DNA of 6,882 bases from Victivallales bacterium Lenti_02 (GCA_001603055.1 LVAZ01000077.1:1-6882), one strand, 5' to 3'. Shown: positions 1 through 6,455, counted from the first letter of the stretch. A program made the numbers and translations. Notes: generated by a model from the letters alone, not told the origin.

Positions 1-56
1 CCCGCCATTACGACGGATTCCTGTCGAAGGGGCGGCTGCGCAGCCGGCGGGGCTAG
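1..56 (+). CDS. C-terminal tail of an unidentified upstream gene (partial)
   Basis: Read from position 3, the frame is open to a TAG at 54-56 and gives RHYDGFLSKGRLRSRRG, a basic tail cut off by the left edge. It is called mainly from context: a strong + strand intrinsic terminator starts 25 bases after the stop, which implies a + strand transcript ending here. The other two + frames are also open in this short stretch, so the frame is not certain. I do not recognise the protein and assign no function. Seventeen residues are too few to judge domains. The Arg/Lys-rich end (RLRSRRG) is the only visible character. Confidence 0.4.
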   Translation, partial: RHYDGFLSKGRLRSRRG

Positions 57-81
57 ACCCGTTCCACTCCCTTGTCTCTTG

Positions 82-120
82 CGCGCGCCGGGAAGCATCG
101 TTTCCCGGCGCGCGTTTTTT
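82..120 (+). terminator. Strong intrinsic terminator just before dus
   Basis: A perfect 13-bp inverted repeat pairs 82-94 (CGCGCGCCGGGAA) with 102-114 (TTCCCGGCGCGCG) around a 7-base loop and is followed directly by six T at 115-120. This is the classic rho-independent form in + orientation. The reverse orientation has no T-tract, so it acts on transcription coming from the left. It most simply ends the upstream gene whose tail lies at 1-56. It is odd that the T-tract stops only 11 bases before the dus start codon, so any promoter for dus must lie before or inside the hairpin unless dus depends on read-through. Confidence 0.88.
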
Positions 121-131
121 CGGAATCCACC

Positions 132-1145
132 ATGACCGAACCAGCGCCAGCCGCCGCCCCCTGGGAGCGGGTCTATCTCGCCCCCCTGGCGGGCTACACC
201 GATCTGCCTTTCCGGCGCGCCTGCCGCGCCCAGGGCTGCCGTTACGCCTTCACCGCCCTGGTCGACGCGGGCGCGCTCGCCTACCGCAATCCCCACAACG
301 AGGCTATCCTCCGGCGCGGCGAGGAGGAGGTCTGGCTCGGCACCCAGTTGCTCGGGGCCGATCCCGAGCTGATCGTCCGGGCCGCCCGGCTGCTCAACGA
401 GCGGCAGTTCGAGGTGGTGGACTTCAATCTCGGCTGCCCGGTCCGCAAAGTCACCCAGCGGGGGGCGGGGGCGGCCCTCGGGCTCGACCGCGAGCGCGCC
501 CTGCGCTGCGTCGCCGCCCTGGTGGCGACGTCGGTCCACCCGGTCACCGCCAAAATCCGTGTGCTGGACGAGCGGAATCCCGCGCCCACCGTGGCCCTGG
601 CTCGGGGGCTGGCCGAATGCGGGGTCCGCGCCATCGCCGTCCACGGGCGGGTGGTCGAGCGCATCTATGCCGGGCCGGTGGCCTGCCCGGTGATCGCCGC
701 CGTGCGCGAGGCGGTCCCCGTGCCCGTGATCGCCAACGGCGGCATCTTCGCGCGGGGCGACGCCGAGGAACTGGCCCGGCTCACCGGCTGCCGCTGGCTG
801 ATGGTCGCGCGCGGCGCCATCGGCAACCCCTGGATTTTCCGGGAGCTGGCCGATCCCGCCGCCCCCCGCCCCGGCAACGAGGAAATCTGCGCCGCCGTGC
901 GCGAACACGTCGAAGGCATGATTCCCCTCTACGGCGAGCGCAACGCCCTGCGCAACGCCCGCAAAATCATCCTTGCCTACCTGGTCGGGCGCGGCTACCC
1001 CCGCGAGCTGCGCGCGCGGGTGACCTCCCTCGCCACCCGCGCCGAGTTTCTCGACCTCTGGCAGCAGATTCGCGAGCAGGGGCCAAGCCCCCATTTCAAT
1101 CCGGACCAGGATCACGGGACGCAGCGTTTCCTCGCCCTCGAATGA
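132..1145 (+). CDS. dus: tRNA-dihydrouridine synthase (Dus family)
   Basis: This flavoenzyme family reduces specific uridines in the tRNA D-loop region to dihydrouridine, using FMN and NADPH in the cytoplasm. The 337-residue protein shows the Dus TIM-barrel motifs in order: APLAGYTDLPFRR (17-29), GTQLLGADP (70-78), NLGCPVRKV with the catalytic Cys102 (99-107), GAGAAL (111-116), TAKIR with Lys141 (139-143), VHGR with His171 (170-173), and the FMN-phosphate segments IANGGI (200-205) and ARGAIGNPWIF (226-236). A helical C-terminal domain follows. The ATG at 132 is preferred over an in-frame TTG at 72, because that extension would translate the terminator stem. No Shine-Dalgarno is visible. The usual (S/T)EM near residue 41 is TAL, and the usual HGRT-R-Q-Y is HGRVVERIY, so this is a divergent branch. 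I cannot assign the DusA, B or C position specificity. Confidence 0.93.
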   Translation: MTEPAPAAAPWERVYLAPLAGYTDLPFRRACRAQGCRYAFTALVDAGALAYRNPHNEAILRRGEEEVWLGTQLLGADPELIVRAARLLNERQFEVVDFNLGCPVRKVTQRGAGAALGLDRERALRCVAALVATSVHPVTAKIRVLDERNPAPTVALARGLAECGVRAIAVHGRVVERIYAGPVACPVIAAVREAVPVPVIANGGIFARGDAEELARLTGCRWLMVARGAIGNPWIFRELADPAAPRPGNEEICAAVREHVEGMIPLYGERNALRNARKIILAYLVGRGYPRELRARVTSLATRAEFLDLWQQIREQGPSPHFNPDQDHGTQRFLALE

Positions 1146-1235
1146 GCGGGCAAGACTGGCGGTGACGGTCCTGCGGGATACAGTACCAAGCGAAGCGCGA
1201 CCACTTCCCTCCCATCCCCGACCAGGAGACAGCAC
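1146..1235 (+). promoter_or_regulatory. dus-hisG spacer with hisG ribosome binding site
   Basis: This 90-base gap contains AGGAG at 1224-1228, seven bases before the hisG ATG, which is a good Shine-Dalgarno and fixes that start. I see no hairpin with a T-tract after dus, so dus transcription may run on into hisG. A weak sigma70-like pair (CTGGCG, 17 bases, TACAGT near 1174-1179) could be an independent hisG promoter, but it matches consensus poorly and I give it little weight. Confidence 0.5.
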
Positions 1236-2108
1236 ATGGCCATCCTCCGCCTGGGCCTGCCCAAAGGCAGCCTCGAAGAAACCACGGTCGAGATGTTCAA
1301 GAAGGCGGGCTACGCCATCAGCATCTCCTCCCGCTCCTACTATCCCTCGATCGACGACGACGAGATCGAGTGCCTCCTCATCCGCGCCCAGGAAATGGCC
1401 CGCTACGTCGGCGAGGGCATCCTCGATGCCGGGCTCACCGGCTACGACTGGATCGAGGAAACCGGGGCCGACGTGGTCGAGGTGGCCGAGCTGGTCTACG
1501 GCAAGGTCGGCCGCAAGCCCCTCCGCTGGGTGCTGGCCGTGCCGGAGGACTCCCCCATCCAGGGACCCGCCGACCTGGCCGGCAAGCGCATCGCCACCGA
1601 GGCGGTCGGCATGACCAAGCGCTACCTCGCCAAGCACGGCATCGAGGCCAACGTCGAGTTCAGTTGGGGTGCCACCGAGGTCAAGCCCCCCCGTCTGGCC
1701 GACGCCATCGTCGAGATCACCGAAACCGGCTCCAGCCTCCGCGCCAACAAGCTGCGCATCGTCGACACCCTCTGCGAGACCACCACCCGCTTCATCGCCA
1801 ACAAGGACGCCTACCGGGACGAGTTCAAGAAGCGCAAGATCGACCGGCTCGCCCTGCTGCTGACCAGCGTTCTCGCCGCCGAGCAGAAGGTGGGCCTCAT
1901 GCTCAACGTCAACCGCGCCAACCTCGACAACGTCCTGGCCATCCTCCCCGCCCTGCACCGGCCCACCGTGGCGCCCCTCTCCGACGGCACCTGGTTCTCG
2001 CTCACCACCGTGGTGGACGAGAAGATCGTCCGCGAGATGATTCCCGAGCTGATCGAGGCCGGGGCCGAGGGAATCGTCGAGTACGCCCTCAACAAGGTGG
2101 TCAACTAG
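1236..2108 (+). CDS. hisG: ATP phosphoribosyltransferase, long form
   Basis: HisG joins ATP and PRPP to give phosphoribosyl-ATP, the committed first step of histidine synthesis, and in the long form it is inhibited by histidine. The 290-residue protein begins LRLGLPKGSLEE (4-15), has the two-lobed periplasmic-binding-like catalytic region to about residue 212, and carries the PRPP-binding loop EITETGSSLRANKL (160-173). A C-terminal ACT-like regulatory domain spans about 213-288 and ends EYALNKVVN. Its presence and the total length mark the long form, which acts without the HisZ partner that short HisG needs. The start is supported by AGGAG seven bases upstream. The stop is 10 bases before ligA, so the two are likely co-transcribed. 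No other histidine genes lie in the window, so hisG is separated here from the rest of its pathway. Confidence 0.96.
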   Translation: MAILRLGLPKGSLEETTVEMFKKAGYAISISSRSYYPSIDDDEIECLLIRAQEMARYVGEGILDAGLTGYDWIEETGADVVEVAELVYGKVGRKPLRWVLAVPEDSPIQGPADLAGKRIATEAVGMTKRYLAKHGIEANVEFSWGATEVKPPRLADAIVEITETGSSLRANKLRIVDTLCETTTRFIANKDAYRDEFKKRKIDRLALLLTSVLAAEQKVGLMLNVNRANLDNVLAILPALHRPTVAPLSDGTWFSLTTVVDEKIVREMIPELIEAGAEGIVEYALNKVVN

Positions 2109-2118
2109 GCGGGGCGAC

Positions 2119-4470
2119 ATGGACCGGGCAGAGGCCCAACTCCGTCTCGACGCGCTGCGCCGCGAGCTGCATCGCCACAACCGGCTCTACTATGTCGAGG
2201 CGAAGCCGGAAATCGGCGACCAGGAATACGACCGGCTCTACCGGGAACTGGTCGATATCGAAGGCCGTTTTCCGGATTTGGTCACCCTAGATTCGCCCAG
2301 CCAGCGGGTTGGCGGCGAGCCGCTCGGCAGTTTCGTCGAGCGCCGCCATGCCGTGCCCATGCTCAGCCTCGACAACACCTACGAGGACGGCGAGCTGCGC
2401 CGGTTCCACGAGTACGTGAAGCGGGGGCTGGGCGGCGCGGAGCCCGCCTACGTCATCGAGCCGAAGGTGGACGGGGTCAGCATCTCCCTCCGCTACGAGG
2501 ACGGGATTCTGGTCCAGGCCCTGACCCGCGGCAACGGGCGGGTGGGCGACGATATCACCGCCAACGCCCGCACCATTCGCGGCGTGCCCCTGCGGCTGGA
2601 AACCGCCTCCCCCCCCGCCGTCTTCGAGGCGCGGGGCGAGGTCTACATGAGCCGGGCGGGATTCGCGGCCCTCAACGCCCGGCGCGAGGCCGAGGGCGAG
2701 GCCCTGTTCGCCAACGCCCGCAACGCCACCGCCGGCACCCTCAAGCAGCTCGACAGCCGCGTGGTCGCCCAGCGCCCCCTCGAGATCCTCTGCTACGCCC
2801 AGGGCGAAGTCCGGGGCCTCGAACTCCAGAGCCAGACGGAGCTGCTGGAAACCCTCCGCCGCTTCGGCTTCCGCACCCAGAGCTGGAGCCCCCGGGTCGG
2901 CGGCCTCGACGCCATGCTGGCGGCCATCCGCGAACTCGACCGCATTCGCGGCCAGTTCCCCTACGACATCGACGGCGCGGTCATCAAGGTGGACGACTTC
3001 GCCCAGCGCGAGCGGCTCGGTTTCACCGCCAAGGCGCCAAGCTGGGCCAAAGCCTTCAAATACCAGCCCGACCAGGCCCGGACCCTGCTCCGCGCCATCA
3101 CCGTGCAGGTGGGGCGCACCGGCGTGCTGACCCCGGTTGCCGAACTCGAACCGGTCTTTCTGGCCGGCTCGACCATCGCCCGCGCCACCCTCCACAACGA
3201 GGACGAAGTTCGCCGCAAGGACATCCGGGTCGGCGACACGGTGGTGGTCCAGAAGGCGGGCGAAGTCATTCCCGAGGTGGTCGAGATCGTCCCCGAGCTG
3301 CGGCCCGAGGGCACGGCGCCCTTCGATCTGGTCCGGCACATCGGCGGGGCCTGCCCCTCCTGCGGCGGCCCGGTCGAGCGCGATCCCGAATTCGTCGCCT
3401 ACCGCTGTCCCAATCTCCAGTGCCCGGCGCAGAGCGTCCGCCGTCTCGAACATTTCGCCACCCGCAACGCCATGGACATCGAGGCCTTGGGTGGCATTGT
3501 GGCGGAAAAACTGGTCGAGCGCGGGCTGATCCGCGAACCCCTCGATCTGTTCGATCTCGAAGCCGACAGTCTGGGCAAGTTGAATCTGGGTACCGAGGAG
3601 GAGCCCCGCGTCTTCGGGGCGAAGAACGCGGCCAAACTGCGCGAGGCCGTGGAACGGGCGCGGACCCTGCCCCTCGGCCGCTGGCTGCACGCCCTCGGCA
3701 TCCCCCAGGTGGGCGTCACCATGGCCCGCCATGTGGCCACCTGCCACCCCGACCTCGAGGCCGTCGCCGATTCCGCCCTGCTGCGCGATCTGGTCCGTCT
3801 CTTCGACCGGCAGGAGGCCCTGCGCGAACTCAATCCCAACGCGGTGCGCAACCGCGCCCTTGGCCCCGGCGAGAAGCAGGAATTGCAGCGCCAGTACCGC
3901 GCGGCCGAGGCCGAGATTGCCGAACTGGGCGAACGCCTGGCGGCGGCGGGGCTGGTCCAGACCAGCGAGGCCAAGGGCAAAAAGGGTGACTATGTCATGA
4001 CCGACATCGGTCCGAAAGCCGCCGAGAGCCTGCTCGATTTCTTCGCCGGGCCGACGGGCCAGGCGATTCTCGCCCGCCTGCGGGAATTGGGCATTTCACC
4101 CAAGGGCGAGGAGCCGACGGCGGCAGGGGAGGGCGGTGCCGTCCTGGCCGGGCGGACCTTCGTGCTCACCGGCACCCTCGAAACCATGAGCCGGGACGAG
4201 GCCAAGGAACGCATCCTTGCCCTCGGCGGCCGGGTCGCCGACGCCGTCAGCCGCAACACCACCTACCTCGTGGCGGGGGCCAACACCGGCGCCACCAAGA
4301 CCCGCAAGGCCGCCGAACTCGGCGTGGCGGTCATCGACGAGGCGGGCCTGCTCGCCATGTTCGAGGCGCAGCCCGCCCCCGAGCCCGAGCCGCCCGCTGT
4401 CGCGCCCAAGCCCGCTTCCGACGCCAGCTACGGCGATCTCTTCGACTGGGCCAGCAAATCCCGCAAGTGA
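2119..4470 (+). CDS. ligA: NAD+-dependent DNA ligase with HhH insertion and C-terminal tail
   Basis: LigA seals 5'-phosphate/3'-OH nicks in replication and repair, using NAD+ to form an enzyme-AMP intermediate. Domains visible in order: Ia NAD-binding (YYVEAKPEIGDQEYD, 24-38); adenylation domain with catalytic Lys116 in EPKVDG, RGNG (137-140, usually RGDG), GEV (173-175), DIDGAVIK (283-290) and AFKYQ (312-316); OB fold with GRTG (332-335) and LHNEDE (358-363); zinc site Cys412, 415, 430 and 435; HhH region from about 440; BRCT domain about 674-749. At 783 residues it exceeds the usual 650-720. The excess is an Arg/Glu/Ala-rich insertion at about 555-626 inside the HhH region and a 33-residue Pro/Glu/Ala tail after the BRCT domain ending SYGDLFDWASKSRK. 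The frame is unbroken. AGGCGGGG (2107-2114) overlaps the hisG stop and is the likely ribosome binding site. Confidence 0.97.
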   Translation: MDRAEAQLRLDALRRELHRHNRLYYVEAKPEIGDQEYDRLYRELVDIEGRFPDLVTLDSPSQRVGGEPLGSFVERRHAVPMLSLDNTYEDGELRRFHEYVKRGLGGAEPAYVIEPKVDGVSISLRYEDGILVQALTRGNGRVGDDITANARTIRGVPLRLETASPPAVFEARGEVYMSRAGFAALNARREAEGEALFANARNATAGTLKQLDSRVVAQRPLEILCYAQGEVRGLELQSQTELLETLRRFGFRTQSWSPRVGGLDAMLAAIRELDRIRGQFPYDIDGAVIKVDDFAQRERLGFTAKAPSWAKAFKYQPDQARTLLRAITVQVGRTGVLTPVAELEPVFLAGSTIARATLHNEDEVRRKDIRVGDTVVVQKAGEVIPEVVEIVPELRPEGTAPFDLVRHIGGACPSCGGPVERDPEFVAYRCPNLQCPAQSVRRLEHFATRNAMDIEALGGIVAEKLVERGLIREPLDLFDLEADSLGKLNLGTEEEPRVFGAKNAAKLREAVERARTLPLGRWLHALGIPQVGVTMARHVATCHPDLEAVADSALLRDLVRLFDRQEALRELNPNAVRNRALGPGEKQELQRQYRAAEAEIAELGERLAAAGLVQTSEAKGKKGDYVMTDIGPKAAESLLDFFAGPTGQAILARLRELGISPKGEEPTAAGEGGAVLAGRTFVLTGTLETMSRDEAKERILALGGRVADAVSRNTTYLVAGANTGATKTRKAAELGVAVIDEAGLLAMFEAQPAPEPEPPAVAPKPASDASYGDLFDWASKSRK

Positions 4471-4481
4471 GGACAAGGTGG

Positions 4482-4505
4482 CCGGAGCTTCCAGCTCCGG
4501 TTTTT
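4482..4505 (+). terminator. Intrinsic terminator of the hisG-ligA transcript
   Basis: An 8-bp perfect stem pairs CCGGAGCT (4482-4489) with AGCTCCGG (4493-4500) around a TCC loop, followed by five T at 4501-4505. It starts 11 bases after the ligA stop. Its sequence, including the leading GTGG at 4478-4481, closely matches the reverse complement of the three hairpins behind aspS, so it is one member of a local repeat family placed in the opposite orientation. Confidence 0.85.
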
Positions 4506-4546
4506 CGCCAAAGCCATCTGCCCCAGTTCCGGCACCAGTCGGAAGA

Positions 4547-4631
4547 CCGGAGCAGGATGCTCCGGCCACTCCCAAGAAACCGGAGCAGGATGCTCCGGCC
4601 ACTCCCAAGAAACCGGAGCGGGATGCTCCGG
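4547..4631. repeat. 33-bp tandem repeat of hairpin units, 2.6 copies
   Basis: Two identical 33-bp units (4547-4579 and 4580-4612) and a truncated third (4613-4631) lie head to tail. Each unit is a 19-base hairpin, CCGGAGCA-GGA-TGCTCCGG, plus a 14-base spacer CCACTCCCAAGAAA. The third hairpin has one change (GCGGGA for GCAGGA), which makes the innermost pair a G-T wobble. On the - strand each hairpin is preceded by GTGG; the second and third are followed by TTTCTT and the one furthest from aspS by TCTTCC. The units therefore look like serial weak terminators behind aspS. The period is a multiple of three, which creates artefactual repetitive open frames. Confidence 0.93.
4607..4631 (-). terminator. 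Probable intrinsic terminator of aspS (proximal copy)
   Basis: On the - strand, 10 bases after the aspS TAG, the hairpin CCGGAGCATCCCGCTCCGG (4631 down to 4613) is followed by TTTCTT (4612-4607). The stem has 7 firm pairs plus a G-T pair, with a three-base loop. The T-run is interrupted, so a single copy may terminate only partly. The next copy repeats the design at 4598-4574 with a full 8-bp stem, and a third lies at 4565-4547. Confidence 0.7.
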
Positions 4632-4641
4632 CCACACTTCA

Positions 4642-6423
4642 CTACTCGCGGGGTTTTTTGGCGAGACGGATGTGCAGTTCGCGGAGCTGCTTTTCGGTGA
4701 CTTCGCTCGGGGCGCCCATGAGCAGGTCTTCGGCCCGCTGGTTCATGGGGAAGGCGATGACCTCGCGGATGTTGGCTTCGCCGGCCAGCAGCATGACGAT
4801 GCGGTCGATGCCGGGGGCGATGCCGCCGTGGGGCGGGGCACCGAAACGGAAGGCGCGGATCATGCCGCCGAACTTCGCGTCCACCACCTCGGGACCGTAG
4901 CCCGCGATGGCGAAGGCCTTGTACATGACGTCGGGCCGATGGTTCCGGATGGCCCCGCTGGACAGCTCGATGCCGTTGCAGACGATGTCGTACTGATAGG
5001 CGAGAATGTCGAGCGGGTTCTTGGTTTCCAGGGCCTCCATGCCGCCCTGGGGCATCGAGAAGGGGTTGTGGCTGAAGACCGTGGCCCCGGTCTCCTCGTC
5101 CGTCTCGAACATCGGGAAGTCCACGATCCAGCAGAAGCGGAACTCGTCCTCGCGGATCAGGCCGAGCCGGCGCCCGAGTTCGGGAATCACCTCGCTGGCG
5201 ATCTGGGTCGCCGCCTTCACCTTGTCGGCGATGAAGAACAGCACGTCGCCGTCCCCCGCGCCGCAGCGGGACTTGAGTTCGGCGATGCGCGCCGCGTCGA
5301 GATAGTTGGCGATGGGGCTGCGCGCCTCGCCGCCCTCGAAGACGATGTAGCCGAGGCCCTTGGCCCCGACCGACTGGGCGAACTCGATCATCTGGTCGTA
5401 GAACTTGCGCGGCGTGGCCTCGGCGATCCCCTTGGCGGCGATGGCGCGCACGGTGCCGTCCGCCTTGCCGGCGATGCCCGCGAAGGCCTTGAAGTCGCTG
5501 CCCGCGAAGATGTCGGACACGTCCACCATTTCGAGCGGGTTGCGCAGGTCGGGCTTGTCCGTGCCGAAGCGCCGGACGGCGTCCGCGTAGGCGATGCGGG
5601 GGAAGGGGAGGCCGACGATGGCCTTCTCGCTGAAGGTCCGGAAGAGGTCGATCAGCACCTCCTCGACGGTGGCGAAGATGTCCTCCTGCTCGACGAAGCT
5701 CATTTCCAGGTCGAGCTGGTAGAACTCGCCGGGCGAGCGGTCGGCGCGGGCGTCCTCGTCGCGGAAGCAGGGAGCGATCTGGAAATAGCGGTCGAAACCG
5801 GAGACCATGAGCAACTGCTTGAACTGCTGGGGGGCCTGGGGCAGGGCGTAGAATTTGCCCGGATGCACCCGGCTGGGCACCAGATAGTCCCGCGCGCCCT
5901 CGGGCGAGCTGGCGGTCAGGATCGGGGTCTGGAACTCGTGGAAGCCGATGCCCGACAGTTTGGCGCGGAGATGGGAGATCACCCGGCTGCGCAGGATGAT
6001 GTTGTCGTGCATGTGCCGCCGCCGCAGATCGAGGAAGCGATAGGTCAGGCGGACCCGCTCGTTGCAGGGCTCGTCGGTGTTCACCAGCATGGGCAGGGTG
6101 TCGGCCTGGCTCAGCACTTCGAGTTCGGCGATTTTCAGCTCGATCTCGCCGGTGGGCAGCTTCGCGTTCTCGGTCCCCTCGGTCCGCGCCACCACCTGGC
6201 CGGTGACGGAGATCACCGACTCGTTGCTCAGGACGCCGAAGTCCAGCTCGGGCAGATCGCCCGGATTCGCCACCACCTGGGTGATGCCGTAGTGGTCGCG
6301 CAGGTCGACGAACATCACGCCGCCGTGGTCGCGAATGGTATGAACCCAGCCGGAAAGGCGGGCCTGCTGCCCGATATGCTCTTTCCGCAGGTCGTTGCAG
6401 GTATGCGTCCGGAACCGATGCAT
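4642..6423 (-). CDS. aspS: Aspartyl-tRNA synthetase, probably non-discriminating
   Basis: AspRS is a class IIb synthetase that activates aspartate with ATP and charges tRNA-Asp. The 593-residue protein has an N-terminal anticodon-binding OB fold (about 1-105), the class II core with motif 1 around QTPILTASSPEGARDYLVPS (165-184), motif 2 FRDEDARADRSPGEF (220-234), the bacterial GAD insertion (about 285-420) and motif 3 APPHGGIAPGIDRIVMLL (529-546) with Arg541. Its size is normal for bacterial AspRS. The ATG at 6423 is chosen over an in-frame TTG at 6444 because AGGAG (6435-6431) sits seven bases before it and family members start at MHR/MxRTHTC. OB-fold RDHGG (31-35) replaces the RDLGS of discriminating E. 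coli AspRS. His33 here is the kind of residue linked to enzymes that also charge tRNA-Asn and need GatCAB. The SPGEFYQLDLEMSF segment resembles alphaproteobacterial sequences. Confidence 0.97.
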   Translation of the reverse strand: MHRFRTHTCNDLRKEHIGQQARLSGWVHTIRDHGGVMFVDLRDHYGITQVVANPGDLPELDFGVLSNESVISVTGQVVARTEGTENAKLPTGEIELKIAELEVLSQADTLPMLVNTDEPCNERVRLTYRFLDLRRRHMHDNIILRSRVISHLRAKLSGIGFHEFQTPILTASSPEGARDYLVPSRVHPGKFYALPQAPQQFKQLLMVSGFDRYFQIAPCFRDEDARADRSPGEFYQLDLEMSFVEQEDIFATVEEVLIDLFRTFSEKAIVGLPFPRIAYADAVRRFGTDKPDLRNPLEMVDVSDIFAGSDFKAFAGIAGKADGTVRAIAAKGIAEATPRKFYDQMIEFAQSVGAKGLGYIVFEGGEARSPIANYLDAARIAELKSRCGAGDGDVLFFIADKVKAATQIASEVIPELGRRLGLIREDEFRFCWIVDFPMFETDEETGATVFSHNPFSMPQGGMEALETKNPLDILAYQYDIVCNGIELSSGAIRNHRPDVMYKAFAIAGYGPEVVDAKFGGMIRAFRFGAPPHGGIAPGIDRIVMLLAGEANIREVIAFPMNQRAEDLLMGAPSEVTEKQLRELHIRLAKKPRE

Positions 6424-6430
6424 GCGGCTG

Positions 6431-6435
6431 CTCCT
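6431..6435 (-). promoter_or_regulatory. Ribosome binding site deciding the aspS start
   Basis: The - strand reads AGGAG-CAGCCGC-ATG, so a strong Shine-Dalgarno lies seven bases before the ATG at 6423-6421. The alternative TTG start at 6444 lies upstream of this site and would place it inside the coding sequence, so the shorter 593-residue product is favoured. Confidence 0.8.
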
Positions 6436-6455
6436 GATGCCCAAAAGGAAGCCGA

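Noticed and set aside
72..131. Extended dus start at a TTG
   Set aside because: The extension would translate the terminator stem and T-tract, adds no family-conserved residues, and has no ribosome binding site. The Dus core begins just after the ATG at 132.
2287..3747. A 486-residue open frame on the - strand opposite ligA
   Set aside because: It is fully antisense to intact ligA motifs, is dominated by Gly/Ala/Asp/Leu without domain signatures, and is the expected result of high-GC third codon positions in ligA.
3781..3996. Frameshift or pseudogene within ligA explaining its extra length
   Set aside because: The reading frame is continuous, the HhH and BRCT motifs resume correctly after the insertion, and the codon pattern remains GC-rich at third positions throughout.
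4547..4631. Possible CRISPR array because of the 33-bp repeat period
   Set aside because: The units are contiguous, with no unique spacers between them. Each unit is a hairpin plus a constant linker, and no cas genes are nearby.
4428..4637. Repetitive small proteins with an 11-residue period (WPEHPAPVSWE type)
   Set aside because: They are translations of the 33-bp terminator array, whose period is divisible by three. There is no ribosome binding site or non-repeat coding support.
6424..6444. Extended aspS start at a TTG
   Set aside because: The strong AGGAG at 6431-6435 would lie inside the coding sequence, and the extra seven residues (TTG-encoded start then GIRSSR) are absent from the usual AspRS N-terminus.
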